Positions 20,190-33,044 of a stretch of DNA of 64,000 nucleotides are shown here, piece after piece; positions within the stretch are counted from its first letter, which is position 1, and each line of letters opens with the position of its first letter. The DNA is taken from the NCBI GenBank assembly GCA_905221605.1, contig CAJNDS010002498.1:62001-126000 (forward strand), written 5' to 3'. Source of the DNA: Symbiodinium natans. Taxonomy: Eukaryota; Sar; Dinophyceae; Suessiales; Symbiodiniaceae. The position numbers and the translations under genes are program-made. The notes below the pieces were generated by a model. The model was given only the letters and a program-made list of their open reading frames with translations. It was not told the DNA's origin and ran no database searches.

Positions 20190-23100
20190 GCTGAAATCGG
20201 TCCTCGAGGTCCTGCTGCCGTGCACGCAAGCGCCGTCGCAGGTGCTGGATGTCCTTCTCCAGCGTGGCGAGCCTTGCAGGGCTTCGGGATTTTTGGGGTT
20301 TGGGGTTTAGGGTGTACGGTTTAGGGTTTAGGGTTTAGGGTTTAGGGCTTAGGGCTTAGGGTTTAGGGTTTAGGGTTTAGGGCACAACACGATCAGATGC
20401 CAAGCGGGCCGCAAGGCCTAAAGAAGCAAAGAGGCAGCACCTCCTGAGCCACCACGCTGCCGCTTTGAAGCCCTAGTTGCTCATCATCAACTTACATTCT
20501 CTCCTGCGAAGGGGGTTCTGCCGTTCCCCCACAGCCGGCCTGGTGACCCCTTGGCGTCTGTGAACCTCACCCTGCCGTCGGAGGCGAACAGCGTGTGCTT
20601 CGCCCATGACCTTAAGTGTGTGGTCTGCCCAGTGAGTCAGAATGTGGTTTCCTACAGAACCCTAGCTAGGCCCTGAAAACCCCTAATCCCTGAACCCTAT
20701 GGTTTACGACAATAGGGGACCCCTAAAATCCACCCCCCACATAGCAGGATTCCCTTACAATAAGGACCCCAATAAGCCCATTTTCGTAAACCTATAGCTG
20801 TTTAGCATCAGCTCGGGCCTGTGTTTTTGGATAGCCAAAGCAGTGCATTCAAGGGCCATTCAGCTGAACACACATGACCTACTCAAGCAGGTGTTGTACT
20901 TGTATATCATTGCCACCAGCACAACGCTCATGCACAACCCCCCCCCCCCCCCAATCGTTAAACCTCCTGCTTGGATGCACTGAGTTGTTTGCTTGGGGTT
21001 TGGGGTTGGGGTTTGGGGTTAGGGTTTAGGGTTTAGGGTTTTGTTTGCTTGGTTTCTTGTTTGACTGGTTGTTTGTTTGTGCGAGTGAAGCACCTTCAGC
21101 ATTCGGGTCAAGTGAGCCAAGTTGATGTGCCAACAGCATAGAACATGAACTCAGCTGCCTGTGTCCATTATGTGTGGGCTTTCCTAAGCCCTTAACCCTA
21201 AAACCCTAAACCCTAAAGGTCAGTGTTGATTGCACTTGTTGCCGCAAAGGGGCCGACATCTGTTCCAACATCTGGGACTTCACCAAGGTTCGCAGCTTCT
21301 TCCAGACCTGAATGCACCTGTTTCTGTCCTGCACCTGAGCACGGAAAAAGTTGCTATTGAAAAACGTCGCTTCACAGGCCCGAATCCTGCGCCCAGACAA
21401 TGGATAGAATCAAAATCGGGGCAGGCTGGGCAATCAAGACAACCTGATAGACACAAGAACCTGAATGCAGACACAGGATACAGGTGAGGACACTCTGCAT
21501 GAGATTCGAAGGGATATGTACCATCCTACTTTGCTGCTGCTGCAGCTGCGCACCATCGCTCCGCGGCACACGCACGACGCGACTTGCACCCAAAGATGTA
21601 ACCCCGAACTGTGGCTTCGCAGCTAGCCTACAAACCTGCCAGCTGAGAGGCAAGGCTTGTAAGCAGCCGGAACAAGAGTCGTTTTTGCCCTAGCTCACAC
21701 TCGTGCTCCTGATGAACTTGAGTCTTCGCGTTGCCGAGACAGCACTGAGCAAGCACGACTCAACTGGGCACCCGGCAAAAGCAAGGTACGCAGACTCCAC
21801 GCCCCTCTTCAGTATGACATACTCGGTCTTGAGGCCCTCAAGCTCCCTTGCGTATCTTTCCTTGTGCTGAAGATCAGGCCGTGCTAGGACTTTCGGCGTA
21901 CCACAGCAAAAAAAAGATCTGCAATACTTCTCTCAGACTTGCTGCGAACAACACGAACCGCATCGAACTGCTGGAATGAATTCTGGAGCCCACTCCGCTC
22001 CTAAACGAGGGAAGGATCTGTGGCGTCTCGCCTGCGCTCCTCCAACAGCGTAACGGAGTGAAGCCTCATGAGAACCGACAAAACCCCAGCAAAGGCTGCA
22101 AAGACCAGGCGAGTTGAGGGCCTGCAGCCTTTACAGGTACTGTCGCGGGCCCCGAGCAGTCTGCCATCTTGCACCTAGTACTAGTCTCCTAAACCCTAAA
22201 CCCTAAACCCTAAACGCTAAACCCTAAACCCTAAACCCTAAACCCTAAGCCCTAAACCCTAAACCCTAAACCCCAGTCATTTTTTGGTAAGCAGCATGAG
22301 CTTCTGCTTCCGGTCCAGCTCATAGAGCTCGGCTTCCGTAGCCTCATGCTCTTTCACCAGGTTGTTGTGCTGGCGCATGCCTGCGCGAGGGTTTAGGGTT
22401 TAGGGTTTAGGGTTTAGGGTTCAGGGTTCAGGGTTCAGGGTTTAGGGTTTAGGGTTTTTTAGGGTTTAGGGTTCAGGGTTCAGGGTTTAGGGTTCAGGGT
22501 TTTGGGTTTTGGGTTTAGGGCTACTCTAACCCACTCCTTCGGCGATCTCCTGCACGAGCGACATCAAGACCTCAGCAGATGAAGCCATCCAGACTGGCAG
22601 GCACTGCGTACTCGAGAATCCCCCCACCCATGTCGGCTCCCACCCCCACCTTCTTGACCTTGGCGACCGAGTCGGCCATGCTCGCAGTAGATCGCGTCAC
22701 CAGCCGCACGCGAACCTCCACGAGATCATCGGCCTTCTTCCGCTGCGCGTCCAGCCACTCGTTCTCCTCAGTTCGCTGCACATGCCTGCTCGAGCTTAGC
22801 GGCCCCTTTTCCAGACATTTCACGGGACCATGAGCTTGCTACTCGGGGTGCCATGCTGATTGCCATTGAGGGGTCTAGATGCCGCACAGCCTTCCGGCTA
22901 ACAAGCAAAGCTGATCCTCATTCAGAATCGACATCAGGCATTTCACATCAACAGAAAGCCGGAAGTGAGGGTATCACCGAGAATTGCACTTTCTTCTTAG
23001 AGCCGCACTCTCTGGGATGAGGGGAGGATTTAGGGCTCCGACGCAGCCCACGTGCAGCAGTGGACAAACTTGCTGAATGTTTCGTGAACCGTCCCAAATG

Positions 23101-26100
23101 CCTGCTGAACCGTTCCGCGTACGTCACCACCACACCGCGCTTACTGCAACATACTACAACATACCGCAACATCCCCCTAAACCCTGAACCCTAAATCCTG
23201 AACCCCCTTCAACATACTGCAACCTTCGGTGGGATGCACTCTGGCGGAGCTCCCCGCCTTCTCGTTCACGCGCATCATGCGCTCGCACTCGTTGATGTCG
23301 TACTTTCGCAAGGGTTCGCTTAGCACGACCTCTCGCTGGAAAGTCGGGCAAGCGCTACAAAGACTCCCACATGACTCACCTCAACCTGATGCATAGGGTT
23401 TAGGGTCTAGGGTTTGGGGTTTAGGGTTTAGGGTTCAGGGTTTAGGGTTTAGGGTCTAGGGTTTAGGGTTTAGGGTTTAGGGTTTAGGGTTTCGGGATGA
23501 TCCCTGGTTGCTGTCAGCTATGAGATGGCCCCAGGGGCTGGCTCAAGAGCACTCTGCATGTCCTCGAAGCTCTGAAACTCCCAGTTCGCGGCTTCGTTCA
23601 GCAAACCCTTCGTAAACCTCGGAACATCGACTTTCAGGGGGAGTTGAGGGTTTTGGGCTTAGGTTTTGATAGGGCTTAATGGGGCGGTTTAGGGTTTAGG
23701 GGTTTAGGATTTAGGGTTTAGGGTTTAGGTTTAGGGTTTAGGGCTTAGGGTTTAGGGTTCCTCCTCCCCCCAAACAAATGTACACCACACTTCGCTTCAC
23801 ATTGCCCAACCTGAAGGCATACAAGACATGTCCCAAGCCCCTGCAAAACCCTAAACCCTAAACCCGAAACCCTAAACCCTAAACCCTTCAGGGTTTAGGG
23901 CTTACGGCTACACAATGCCTATGTCCGGGCCATACCTAAACTGTGGCAGTTGGAAGAAAGGTTGGAAGGTTCCCGCGGTGGTTCCTTAGGGCTTAGGGCT
24001 TAGGGCTTAGGGCTTAGGGCTTAGGGCTTAGGGCTTCGGGGTTAGGGCTTAGGGGTTAGGGTTTAGGGTTTAGGGTTTAGGGTTTAGGGTTTAGGGTTTA
24101 GGGTTTCGGGTTTGGGGTTTAGGGTTTAGGGTTTAGGGTTTAGGGTTTGGGGCCAAAGAAACGTTTTGTAGAGGATCTCCTCCTTCGCTGACAAGTCGGA
24201 CCCCTCGTAGCTCTCCACGCATCGCATCATCTCGGAGCAGGCGCCTGAGCCAGGAGACTGCGGGGGCTGCGACATGCTGCGATCTGTGAGCTCAGGGCTT
24301 AGGGTTTAGGGTTTAGGGTTTGGGGTTTGGGGTTTGGGGTTTAGGGTTTAGGGTTCAGGGTTTAGGGTTTAGGGTTAGGGGAGAGGCCGTTCTTCATGGA
24401 TCCCTTCACGTCAGAAATGCCTTTGAAATATGGGGCATCAGAAGGAGGTTGGTTCCCTCCATCCGCTCCGGCGCATCTACCTTGCGCCGTTCTTTCCTTC
24501 ACCGCTTGGCACAGTGGCTTCCGTTATGTAGCATACTGCAAAATTTTCGGGGCGACATAGAACAGCTGTGACACAATGAGCTTCCCAACATGCCGACTGG
24601 ATGCAGTTGCGACAAAGTACTGCTTAACGCCCATTCACCATGCTATTTACTCCAAACTAGATACGAAGTCATGGTGAGAGTTTTCAACCCTGGCGAAGTG
24701 GACGGGCGGACGACCGGAAGAGACTCCCAAAGATCTTCATTGCAACAAGCAGACCACGGGAATTCAGAATTCAACGCTGCCTGCTTGAAGGTCGAAACCA
24801 GCTCTGCGTCCTGTCGGGAAGCATCTGCGGCGCGATTTGCCACTCAGTTGGTCACATCGAGTGACTACCAGTCACTGCTCTACGCTACATCATGAAACAG
24901 AGCACAGGCGTGCGCAGGCCATGCAAATCAAGCGCCGTCTTGCCTGACTTCTTGTGAGTGAGAGAAGTGTTCTCTCCTGCAAAGCAGTGCCCTGGCCCAG
25001 CTTTGCCTCAGGGACGGTACGTGCACGAACGACGCTGAACTACTGTGCCGATGGGTTGAAATATTCCTGCGGATCAGGCTCCGGCCTTGGCCCTTGTACA
25101 AGAAATGCTCCTTTTGGCGGAACTGCGCTGTGAAGGAATCCCCAACATGCAGTTCTTGCGAATCTTAAGGCTGTCCTTGGCCGAATTCGCGTTCTCCGCT
25201 GGGGCGGTGAGGCGCTTGCTTTGCCAGGAGCTGAAGGCCTGCTCCCGCACGGAAGCACACACAATGGACCACTGCTCAAGAATCTTTTGGGGGCATTTTG
25301 GAAAGCTTCGGAATAGCGATGGCAAACATGATCTAAGGGGGCTCGCAGCTCGATGCACCGCCTGTGCCATTTTCCACTGCCCTGAACGGAAGAGTCTCCG
25401 CTGGGCCAAGTGCCGCTCGAAGCGCGCCCTGGCCGCTTAGCCGAGCCTGGGAATCCTTGGTCGGATGGAGGCGCGAGGGTCTCGGGGGGCCATCGGACTC
25501 GAGCTCGTCATGGGCACGGCAAGCCTGGGACATAGGTAGCATCAGCGAGGACTCCAGGGCTCCAAGTAGATGCGCCGAGGCGTTTCGCTACATTCTCGAG
25601 CTGAGGCCCGCTTCATCTTCACATTCCTCTGCAACATCAGATTGCCCTTTCCTCTTGCGGCCTTCGCAGAAGTGCGCGCATCTGAGGGCGGGCTCTTGAA
25701 CAAGAGATCCACACTTCGTGTCTGGACGAATGGATGCCAGGCCAGGCGACCCCGGTTTAAGGGTTTAGGATGGTGGCGGTAAAGGGACCACCACTGTGGG
25801 GGTCGTGCCTTGCGACAAGCACTCCTCCAAGTCCCCGTAGCTCCCCATCCTTCTCCTTCGGCTGCTCCTTCTCAAGCCGGTCGGCTCAAGCCTAGCTGCC
25901 ACAGCTTCCACAGCTCCTCTTCCGTTTCCTCTCAGGTTTCTGCGCCCGCTGTGCGTGCCCTGTGCGACTTGGGAAAACCCCGGCCTTGAGCCCTTAGCGC
26001 AGGCTCGTCTGCATCGCGCTTGCTTTCCAGAACACTCGACACCGCCAGCTGCTGCTGAGCGCTTTCACACACTCATCCGCCGTCACTCACGCCCAAGCCA

Positions 26101-27330
26101 GCCTCCATGTCATCCGGGATGGGTCTGTCCTGGCACAAGAGCTTTTGCTGCGAGTACCCATAATGACATAAGAACCATCATCATCATAATCATAGTAAGA
26201 ACAGAATGACAATGTAATTCACAGTTATAATAACAAGAGTACCCAGAAGAAGATGTTAACATTAAAGTAACGCATTATCATAATAGCAACACCTCATAAT
26301 AACATACTAATAATACTACGTAAAAAATAAATAGTACGCTAGAATAATGTAGAATAACAAACAGAGCATCCCAGGGCATCCTAGAGCATCGCGCACCTGC
26401 CAACTCCGGCCCGAGAGCTCGCAGCCGGTTGGGTTCGGCATCTTCCAATCCATCCTTGCGAAAAGTTTAGGGTTTAGGGTCTAGGGTTTAGGGTTTTGGG
26501 TTTCGGGTTGAAAACCAGGATTTTCGGATTTAGGGTTTAGGGTTTAAGGTTTAGGGTTTAGGGTTTAAGGTTTGGGGTTTAGGGTTCAGGGCTCGTTGAC
26601 TTTGGTGCAAACCCAAAACATCCACTTAAGGGTTCCATGGTTGCACCCCCTAAGGCCGTACCCCTAGAACACTCCACCAACGTAACCCTCATAAGAACAC
26701 CATGTGAATCCCAGAACCCAGGGGTAGAGCCTTAAGGGTACAGCCTTAGCCCTGAACCCTTGATCAAATCGAGCAAAGGATGGCTGCGGCCTAAGGACAC
26801 TTCGGCTTGCTTCGGCTCCCGCTGCCAATCCAACGCGTGCTCCACGTCTTCGTCCTCTGCTTCCTCCCCCTCCTCGCATCCGGCCTGCACTGGCGCGCGA
26901 GAGTCATGCAGCCCGCAAACCCTAAACCCTAAACCCTAAACCCTAAACCCTAAACCCTAAACCCCAAACCCTAAACCCTAAACCCTAAACCCTAAACCCT
27001 TCTCCGTGAACCCGTCTCCGTGAACAAAAGGCCACCCCAGAATCACAGTACCGCCTTGGATGTCTCAGCCGGCTGCCACTGGGCAAAGACCTGCGCACAA
27101 AGGCCAAGCCTGGGACTCGCTCTAGGGCCCTCGCACTTCAGGGCACTGAGGGCCCAAAACTTCCCGGACAAGCTCATCAACCACACTGTAAAACTGTAGG
27201 GTGCAACATGGTGCAACAGTTGGGGCGTTTTGAGCCGTATGGGATGGGAGCTGCCACTCACAGAAGCCTTGGAAGCCGCGCTTCTCTCGATTTCAGCCCG
27301 TGCTCGCCTGTTCCTCAAGTCTGCTCGCAC
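20190..27330 (-). CDS. Coiled-coil protein gene, copy B (multi-exon)
   Basis: Islands in the same order as copy A: about 27320-27255 (RARAEIERSAA), 27113-27057 (QVFAQWQPAE), 26895-26795 (EDEDVEHALDWQREP), 24262-24166 (MMRCVESYEGSDLSAKEEI), 23640-23530 (FEDMQSALEPAPG), 23350-23256 (LSEPLRKYDINECERMMRV), 22800-22620 (VRLVTRSTASMADSVAKVKK), 22600-22528 (SLVQEIAEGVG), 22385-22285 (NNLVKEHEATEAELYELDRK), 21885-21785 (KERYARELEGLKTEYVILKR), 21335-21220 (RAQVQDRNRCIQVWKKLRTL), 20625-20528 (HAVRLRRQGEVHRRQG) and 20285-20190 (LEKDIQHLRRRLRARQQDLE). Exon DNA is closely similar to copy A (about 90 percent by eye in the TASMADSV exon), whereas intron sequence is not alignable by eye. That pattern supports both strand and coding status. 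Function unknown. Confidence 0.62.
20697..20797. mobile_element. MITE family B, copy 6
   Basis: CTATGGTTTACGACAATAGG on the left, core AGCAGGATTCCCTTACAATAAGG, right end TTTTCGTAAACCTATAG. It lies in an intron of copy B, and copy A has no MITE at that point. Confidence 0.7.
23970..24150. repeat. GCTTAGG block grading into TTTAGGG
   Basis: About seven GGCTTAG units, then TTTAGGG with isolated TTTCGGG and TTTGGGG units, inside copy B. Confidence 0.85.
24400..26150. other. Long copy B intron or uncharacterised exons
   Basis: Unique, GC-rich sequence with overlapping open frames on both strands. Most exon-like on the minus strand are 25540-25370 (AHDELESDGPPRPSRLHPTK) and 25270-25090 (REQAFSSWQSKRLTAPAENA). 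The plus frame at 25087-25440 is hydrophobic and may be antisense noise. A minus-strand DVKGSMKNGL patch near 24410 may match copy A's NKVKDGPPGL at 14730. Confidence 0.3.
26160..26360. repeat. AT-rich trinucleotide-like island
   Basis: ATCATCATAATCATAGTAAG and similar words with no open reading frame of note. Confidence 0.65.
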
Positions 27331-27774
27331 CCATGCAGCTTCAAAAAAATTGGTCCCCTAGCATGCATCCAAGATCATCCAACGGCATGGGGCAGAAGCT
27401 GTCATACTCTGGTATGGGCGACCACATTTGCGAAAAGAGGGAACCGCTGCAACAGCACGAAACACACCTCCCGTCTAGCCCTGGGCCCTACGCCCTAAGC
27501 CCTAAGCCCTAAACCCTGAACCCTGAACCCTGAACCCTGCACCCTAAACCCTAAACCCTAAACCTAAACCCTAAACCCTAAACCTTAAACCCTAAACCCT
27601 AAACCCTACACCCTAATCCCTAAACCCTAAGCCGAGTTGGGCCGAGCCACGCAAGACTCGCAGACTTCACGGGCCGCGGCCGAACTGCCCTTCCGGGCGT
27701 GTGAGGCGTAGCTGGGCGGCGGGCTTCGCTGGCACACCCAGTGACGAAGACGCCTTGCACCGAGCTCTCAAAAT

Positions 27775-27875
27775 GGGTGGTTGTCAAAATTATGATCCCT
27801 TTTGGGGTACCCTAAATATTAGGTGCCGTGTTCTAATAGGAATCCAAAAAGGGACCATAATTTTGACAACCACCC
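27775..27875. mobile_element. MITE family C
   Basis: 101 bp with terminal inverted repeats of about 30 bp. The left end starts GGGTGGTTGTCAAAATTATG and the right end finishes ATTTTGACAACCACCC. AAAT flanks both sides, a probable 4-bp target duplication. There is no coding capacity. Confidence 0.8.
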
Positions 27876-28319
27876 AAATGGTAGAATGATAGCACATGAT
27901 AGAACAGCAAGATCTTGTAAAAGGGGGAGGGTATCGTACTATGGTTACTATACCAATTATGCAGCAATGTACAAGTATAAGAAGGGAGTCTAGAAACTCT
28001 CAGGTATGCGGAGCGAAATCCAGTGAAACCCATCCTCTTTCTTTTGGGAGTCGACTCATGCATCGGCGAAGCGCGCGGAACTGCTCAGATAATGTCGGAG
28101 AAGCAACTTATCATGTCCCGTGGGATTTACGTCTTGTTGCACTGACTGATGTGTTTGAGGCGCAGTTTGGGTCAGCTCTCCAAATTATGGTCCCTGTTCG
28201 GGCAGCCTTTATCTAAGGCACGCGTAGGGGGGGGAGGCGGTTGCCTACCCTTGCCAAGTTGAGAACCCCACTGAAACCCCAACCCCAAACCCTAAACCCT
28301 GACACCCCACCCTCCAAAC

Positions 28320-28431
28320 CATATGGGCATTTCCCAAAATAGAGGGTACCCCCTTTATAACCCAAATAGACTCGAAGCCCCTTAAAGGGACGCCCAAACA
28401 GGGCACGCCTATTTTTGGAACCCCCCATATG
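28320..28431. mobile_element. MITE family B-like, copy 7
   Basis: Ends CATATGGGCATTTCCCAAAAT and ATTTTTGGAACCCCCCATATG are inverted. The core differs from other B copies (ACTCGAAGCCCCTTAAAGGG), so it may be a related subfamily. Confidence 0.6.
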
Positions 28432-29519
28432 TAGTGCAGCCAAAGTGCCGCAGGCTCTGGGCCGCATCTTCGCCATTCCTGGTCACAGCTGACGCAGATC
28501 GAAATCACATTTGCGACCAGGAGAAACTACTCTGATCCTAACTTGGACCCTAAACCCTAAACCCTAAACCCTAAACCCGAAACCCGAAACCCTAAACCCT
28601 AAACCCATTCCAAGGTCAAAGTTTCGAGGCCCAGCTCGGAAATCAGACGTCGGCGCCGGGAGGCGCGGAAGGTGCCATGGCTTTCGAGGCGTGGGACTAC
28701 TACTTGCGGGGTAAGGGGGGGGGGAAGGGCGGGGAATTGGGACCAGCTAGAGTTTAGAGTTTCAGGTCTAGTATTGTTTCGGAGACCTGAAGCCCCTGGC
28801 AGATGCGTCATGCTCCAGAAAAGAAGCTGATAAGGTCTGGGCTATGCTGACCACGTGAAGAGGGCTTTAGGGCTTGGTAGTCTTTACGGGGTTTGCGGTC
28901 TTGTAGGATTTAGGGCGTTTGTTTAGGGCTTTGGTTTTCATGGACGGCTGGATCAAGCACTAAGCCACTAAGCACGGGATGAAGCAGATTCATCCAGCAA
29001 TGATGCCCAAATCATCACATGCTGTCAGGCCAGCAAGAGACAGCGGTTCTGCAGCAGACTTTATCCGCTGTTATGTGTGGGTGGCTGACGGCCAGCATCA
29101 TGGCTCTCTTGTAGTGCGTTGCTCTGGGCTGACTACATCAGCTCCAGGGCGCATTGTTGTGTCTGACACCCCCTCAAGGAGCCCCAGCCAAACCGAAACA
29201 ATAGCGGCGAGTGTCCTCGAAGGGTGAGCTTCGGGACCGTCCATCAATACAATACAGCTGCAGTACAGTACAGTGCAGTATCATATATTATGTCATGCAA
29301 CAGTACAATGTTATACTACATCGCTTCGCACTAGACCGAAACTCAATGTTACATCTGCTCTTGTTTGGCAGGACCTTGAGAGAAGTGTTGTGCATGGAAA
29401 GCACGCCAACTGCTCTGACGTGCGGTCCTCTGGCCTTCCGGTGGGGCCTTTCGAGTCAGTGCAGTAAAAAACATCTGCAGGAAGTCAGGAAGCTGATAGA
29501 GCCAGGACGTTGAGGTTGA

Positions 29520-29605
29520 AAGTTTAGGGTTTAGGGATTATAGGGATTATAGGGATTATTATAGGGACTATAGGGACTATAGGGTGTATAGGGTTTAGGG
29601 CGTTG
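29520..29605. repeat. AGGGATTAT / AGGGACTAT array
   Basis: Short array of 9-mers derived from the telomere-type unit (TAGGGATTA, TAGGGACTA), beside TTTAGGG units. Confidence 0.8.
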
Positions 29606-29799
29606 GTTCAGATTTCTTCGGAAGTGTGCAGGCTTCCATGGAGGGTCCTGGCACACGCTGCAGTGGACACTGATAGCAGTGAAACCCACGTGGCAGGCTT
29701 TGAGAGCATTCGGGCATATTCGGGCTTTGCCCTGGCCACAACATGCCGCAACTTTAAAAATAACCGATCGAAGTCCAGGGAATGCTTTCTTGACACACC

Positions 29800-30340
29800 T
29801 GTCCACCTGTGGCTTGCATTAGTAGTGCCTAGTGGCTTCGAGACAGAGTGAATCCACAAAGTCTTCCCTGGCCAAAAGTGCACGATAACAATCCTCGCAA
29901 CCCATTCCAAACATACACGATGTTGCTGGTTTCGGTGCTTCAGTGCAGAACGACAGAATATGAGAGCCAGAAAACCTTAAACCTCAACTCCCGTAGCCGA
30001 TAGGCTCGGCGGACAGTCAATTTGGAGAAGATGGGTTGCCAACGGATTTCTATGAAATCCTTGGGGTGGTCAGCGCTCTTGGGCAAACTCATGTGCATGC
30101 CAGGGGCAGCTAGATTGCCCTAACAACTGGCTAACAACACAAGGTCTGGGAGTTTTCAGCAGATGACGCACCATATCCTTGCACAGACTATGGCCCTTGG
30201 CTTAGGGGTGAGACTTCAAACGTCCGAGGCCGCTCGCCGGTGGAGTTCTTTGCACGTCTAGAGTCGCTAGTGAGGAGGAGGGTTTGGGGGTTAGGGTTTG
30301 GGGGTGCACTGGTCTTGAACCCTAAACCCTAAACCCTTGT
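29800..30340. other. Stretch without recognised gene
   Basis: Unique sequence with only short open frames. A weak telomere-type patch lies near 30280-30335. Confidence 0.4.
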
Positions 30341-30387
30341 TGATACCACCGTCAGAGTCGGCAGGCTTAGCGTCACAATGTTCCCGA

Positions 30388-33023
30388 TTTTGAAACACTC
30401 GCTGAAGCCTGGCACTTTCCCTCCTGCGGCAATTCTTCACAAGCCTGGGCGTCCTCTGTAGCCTCAAAGGGCCACGGACTCATCAAGCTGCCCTACACCC
30501 TAAACTATAGGGTTTATATGGTTTAGGGTTTAGGCTTTAGAGTTTAGGGTTGACACTGCTCCATGAGTGGCCTGCGTTCCCCCCCTTGCCTGTCATCTCA
30601 AGCTCTGGATGGAGTCTGACTTTCCCTCAGAGAAGCAAATTCAGGGTTTAGGGTTTAGGGTTTAGGGTTTCGGGTTTCGGGTTTCGGGTTTCGGGTTTCG
30701 GGTCTAGGGCAAAAGCTGGGTAAGCTGGGCTCTTGCTTCAGAGCTTCGACCATGCCGTACATACCCTTCATGGTTTAGGGTTTCGGTTGAAAGGATCTGC
30801 GTTCCGCAACAAGAACCTCCGCAACAAGAACCTAAACCCTAAACCCTAAACCCTAAACCGCTCTAGGACTCGACAAGTCTTCCGGGTTTCCCTGGGATCT
30901 TCAACTGCCATCTCTGAAGCCATACTACACACAGCATGACCTGTATACATGTCTTCTACTTTATGTACTCGAGTATGTAGTATCGCATATTATGTGTATG
31001 TATATATGCATATAGGTGTACATATCTATATATATATGTATATATATATATATATGCGTGTTTTTGCTTCTTCACAGAAGTTATTTGCTTATGCATATAT
31101 GAAAGTCGCTAGAGTCCGAATGCACAAGCCCCCCTCATTCGCAATCCCTAACCCTTGGACCCTAAACCCCGAACCCTAAACCCTAAACCCCAAGCCCAAA
31201 CCCTAAACCCTACACCCTAAACCGCAAACCCCAAACCCGAAACCCCAAACCCGAAACCCTCAACCCGACCCTAAACCCTAAACCCTAAACCCCAAACCCA
31301 AACCCAAACCCTACACCCCAAACCCGAAACCCCAAACCCGAAACCCTCAACCCGAAAACCCCACCCCTAAACCCTAAACCCTAAACCCTAAGCCCTAAAC
31401 CCTAAACCCTAAACCCTAAACCCTAAACCCTAAACCCCAATCAAACTCCCATGCATGCCGCGCTTCGTTTGGCGGGGCACTCACGGGACTGGGGCTCGGC
31501 ATCACCCGGTTGAACGCCAAGTTGTTTCCGCCACTGCTGGCGCGCTGGCCTGTTTTTTCTGGGAGGGTGTAGGGTTTAGGGTTTAGGGTTTAGGGTTTCG
31601 GGTTTAGGGTTTAGGGTTTAGGGTTTAGGGAGATTTCGGGGTTCGGGCAACCATCATATGGAGAGCTCACCATCCGCTTGCCCGAGATCTGGCCCCTATA
31701 ATAGACCCCAAATCGTAGGAATAATAGTAGAAATCGTAGTACCCCTTCTAATAAGGCACCCTAAACCCTAAATCCTAAACCCTAATTTCGCAAACCCCCC
31801 ATCTTGCCTTCGCCTATGCGAAGTGGTGACATCGCCGGCAGGCCTGCAAGATGAGGCGGGACCGGCGCCTCTAAATCCTGCTGTAAATCCTACATCTTGG
31901 GATGTTCCCCCTTAGACTAACAGCCCTTAGTAGGGATTATAGTACCCCTATAATCTGCCCTATTAAGGGCTCTACATCTTGGGATGTTCCCCCTTAGACT
32001 TACAGCCCTTCATAGGGATTATAGTACCCCTATAATCTGCCCTATTCCTCCTTAGACGAACAGTCCTTCATGGGGATTATAGTACCCCAATTATGTTCCC
32101 TATTAAGGGCTCTACATCTTGGGATGTTCCCTCTTAAACTAACAGCCCTTAGTAGGGACACCCTACTATCTTCCACACTAAGGGCTGCTAGTATAAGGGT
32201 GAACATCCCAACCTAAATCCCACAGGCATCCCCTGCCCATTCGAAGAGTTGCCGTTGCGCCTGCTGCTTCAGGAGAATCCATCTCAGACTCACCGGCCAA
32301 CTCGGCCTGTGCACCGTCCAGCGTGAGGACTTGCTTCGGGGTAGCTCTAAACCCTAAAGCCTAAACCCTAAACCCTAAATTGCTCCTTGCCTTCATCTGC
32401 TTGATGTCCTCATCTTCCTCCTCCGCCATCTCGTTAGGCATCGGGTACATCTGCGACGCCCTTAGATGATGTGCGGGGGTGTTCGCCCAACGCCGTGGTT
32501 TATCCCTCGCCCTTCGATCTTGCGCTCTCCCTTGCCCACTCTTGCGCGATGCTTTTTGTTGCAAAGCCGCTGTGTTTGTAGCACATGCTATTGCCGCCAT
32601 CGTTTACCTACAAGGTCCCCCAGTTAGAACAGCATCCATACGCATAACGTCCACCGCAGCCGTCTGCTTACCTCATCTTGCCTGAAGGCTCATGGGGAGC
32701 AAAAAAAGCAAAACAGAGCTATGACCAACTCTAGCAAATAAAACTTCCCTCCACCCTATGGGAAGCTGCTAGAAAAAATGATTAGGGGGCCCCCGAAACA
32801 GCCCCCGGTTTCCGGGGTTGGCACACCTAGGTTGACTAAACCCTAAACCCGAAACCCTAAACCCTCAACCCTCAACCCTCAACCCTAAACCCTAAACCCT
32901 AAACCCCAGCCCGTGGAGCTGAGGGAAGCACGAGGAAGCGGTACTGTCCGTAGACGTCTGCCGCTTCCAATCCGAGTACATGTCCTGGAACTCCAGCGCC
33001 TCCATGGCTGTCATATTCTCAGG
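30388..33023 (-). CDS. Minus-strand exon cluster, unknown product
   Basis: Four islands read well on the minus strand: 33023-32914 (MEALEFQDMYSDWKRQTSTD), 32460-32375 (MYPMPNEMAEEEDEDIKQMK), 32340-32235 (LDGAQAELAGESEMDSPEAA) and 30480-30388 (FEATEDAQACEELPQEGKCQ). They are acidic and helical and may be exons of one gene, separated by telomere-type arrays and MITE clusters. Product not recognised; the linkage of the four is assumed. Confidence 0.42.
31150..31440. repeat. CCCTAAA/CCCGAAA/CCCCAAA mixed array
   Basis: About 40 heptamer-type units with many substitutions. The sub-block CCAAACCCGAAACCCCAAAC is repeated twice. Confidence 0.9.
31672..31802. mobile_element. MITE family B, copy with internal telomere-type units
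   Basis: Contains the B words CCCCTATAATAGACCCCAAAT, AATCGTAGTACCCCTTCTAA and the right end CCCTAATTTCGCAAACCCCCCAT. Where intact copies read ACCCCTAATTT once, this one has three extra CCCTAAA-type units before TTTCG. Confidence 0.6.
31897..32211. mobile_element. MITE family A, nested or tandem cluster
   Basis: TTGGGATGTTCCCCCTTAGA occurs twice in full, with an internal truncated copy and a further CTTGGGATGTTCCCTCTTAA. CAGCCCTTAGTAGGGATTAT-type cores lie between, and the cluster closes with AGGGTGAACATCCCAA. Confidence 0.75.
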
Positions 33024-33044
33024 ATTTTAGGTTTAGGCTTTAGA

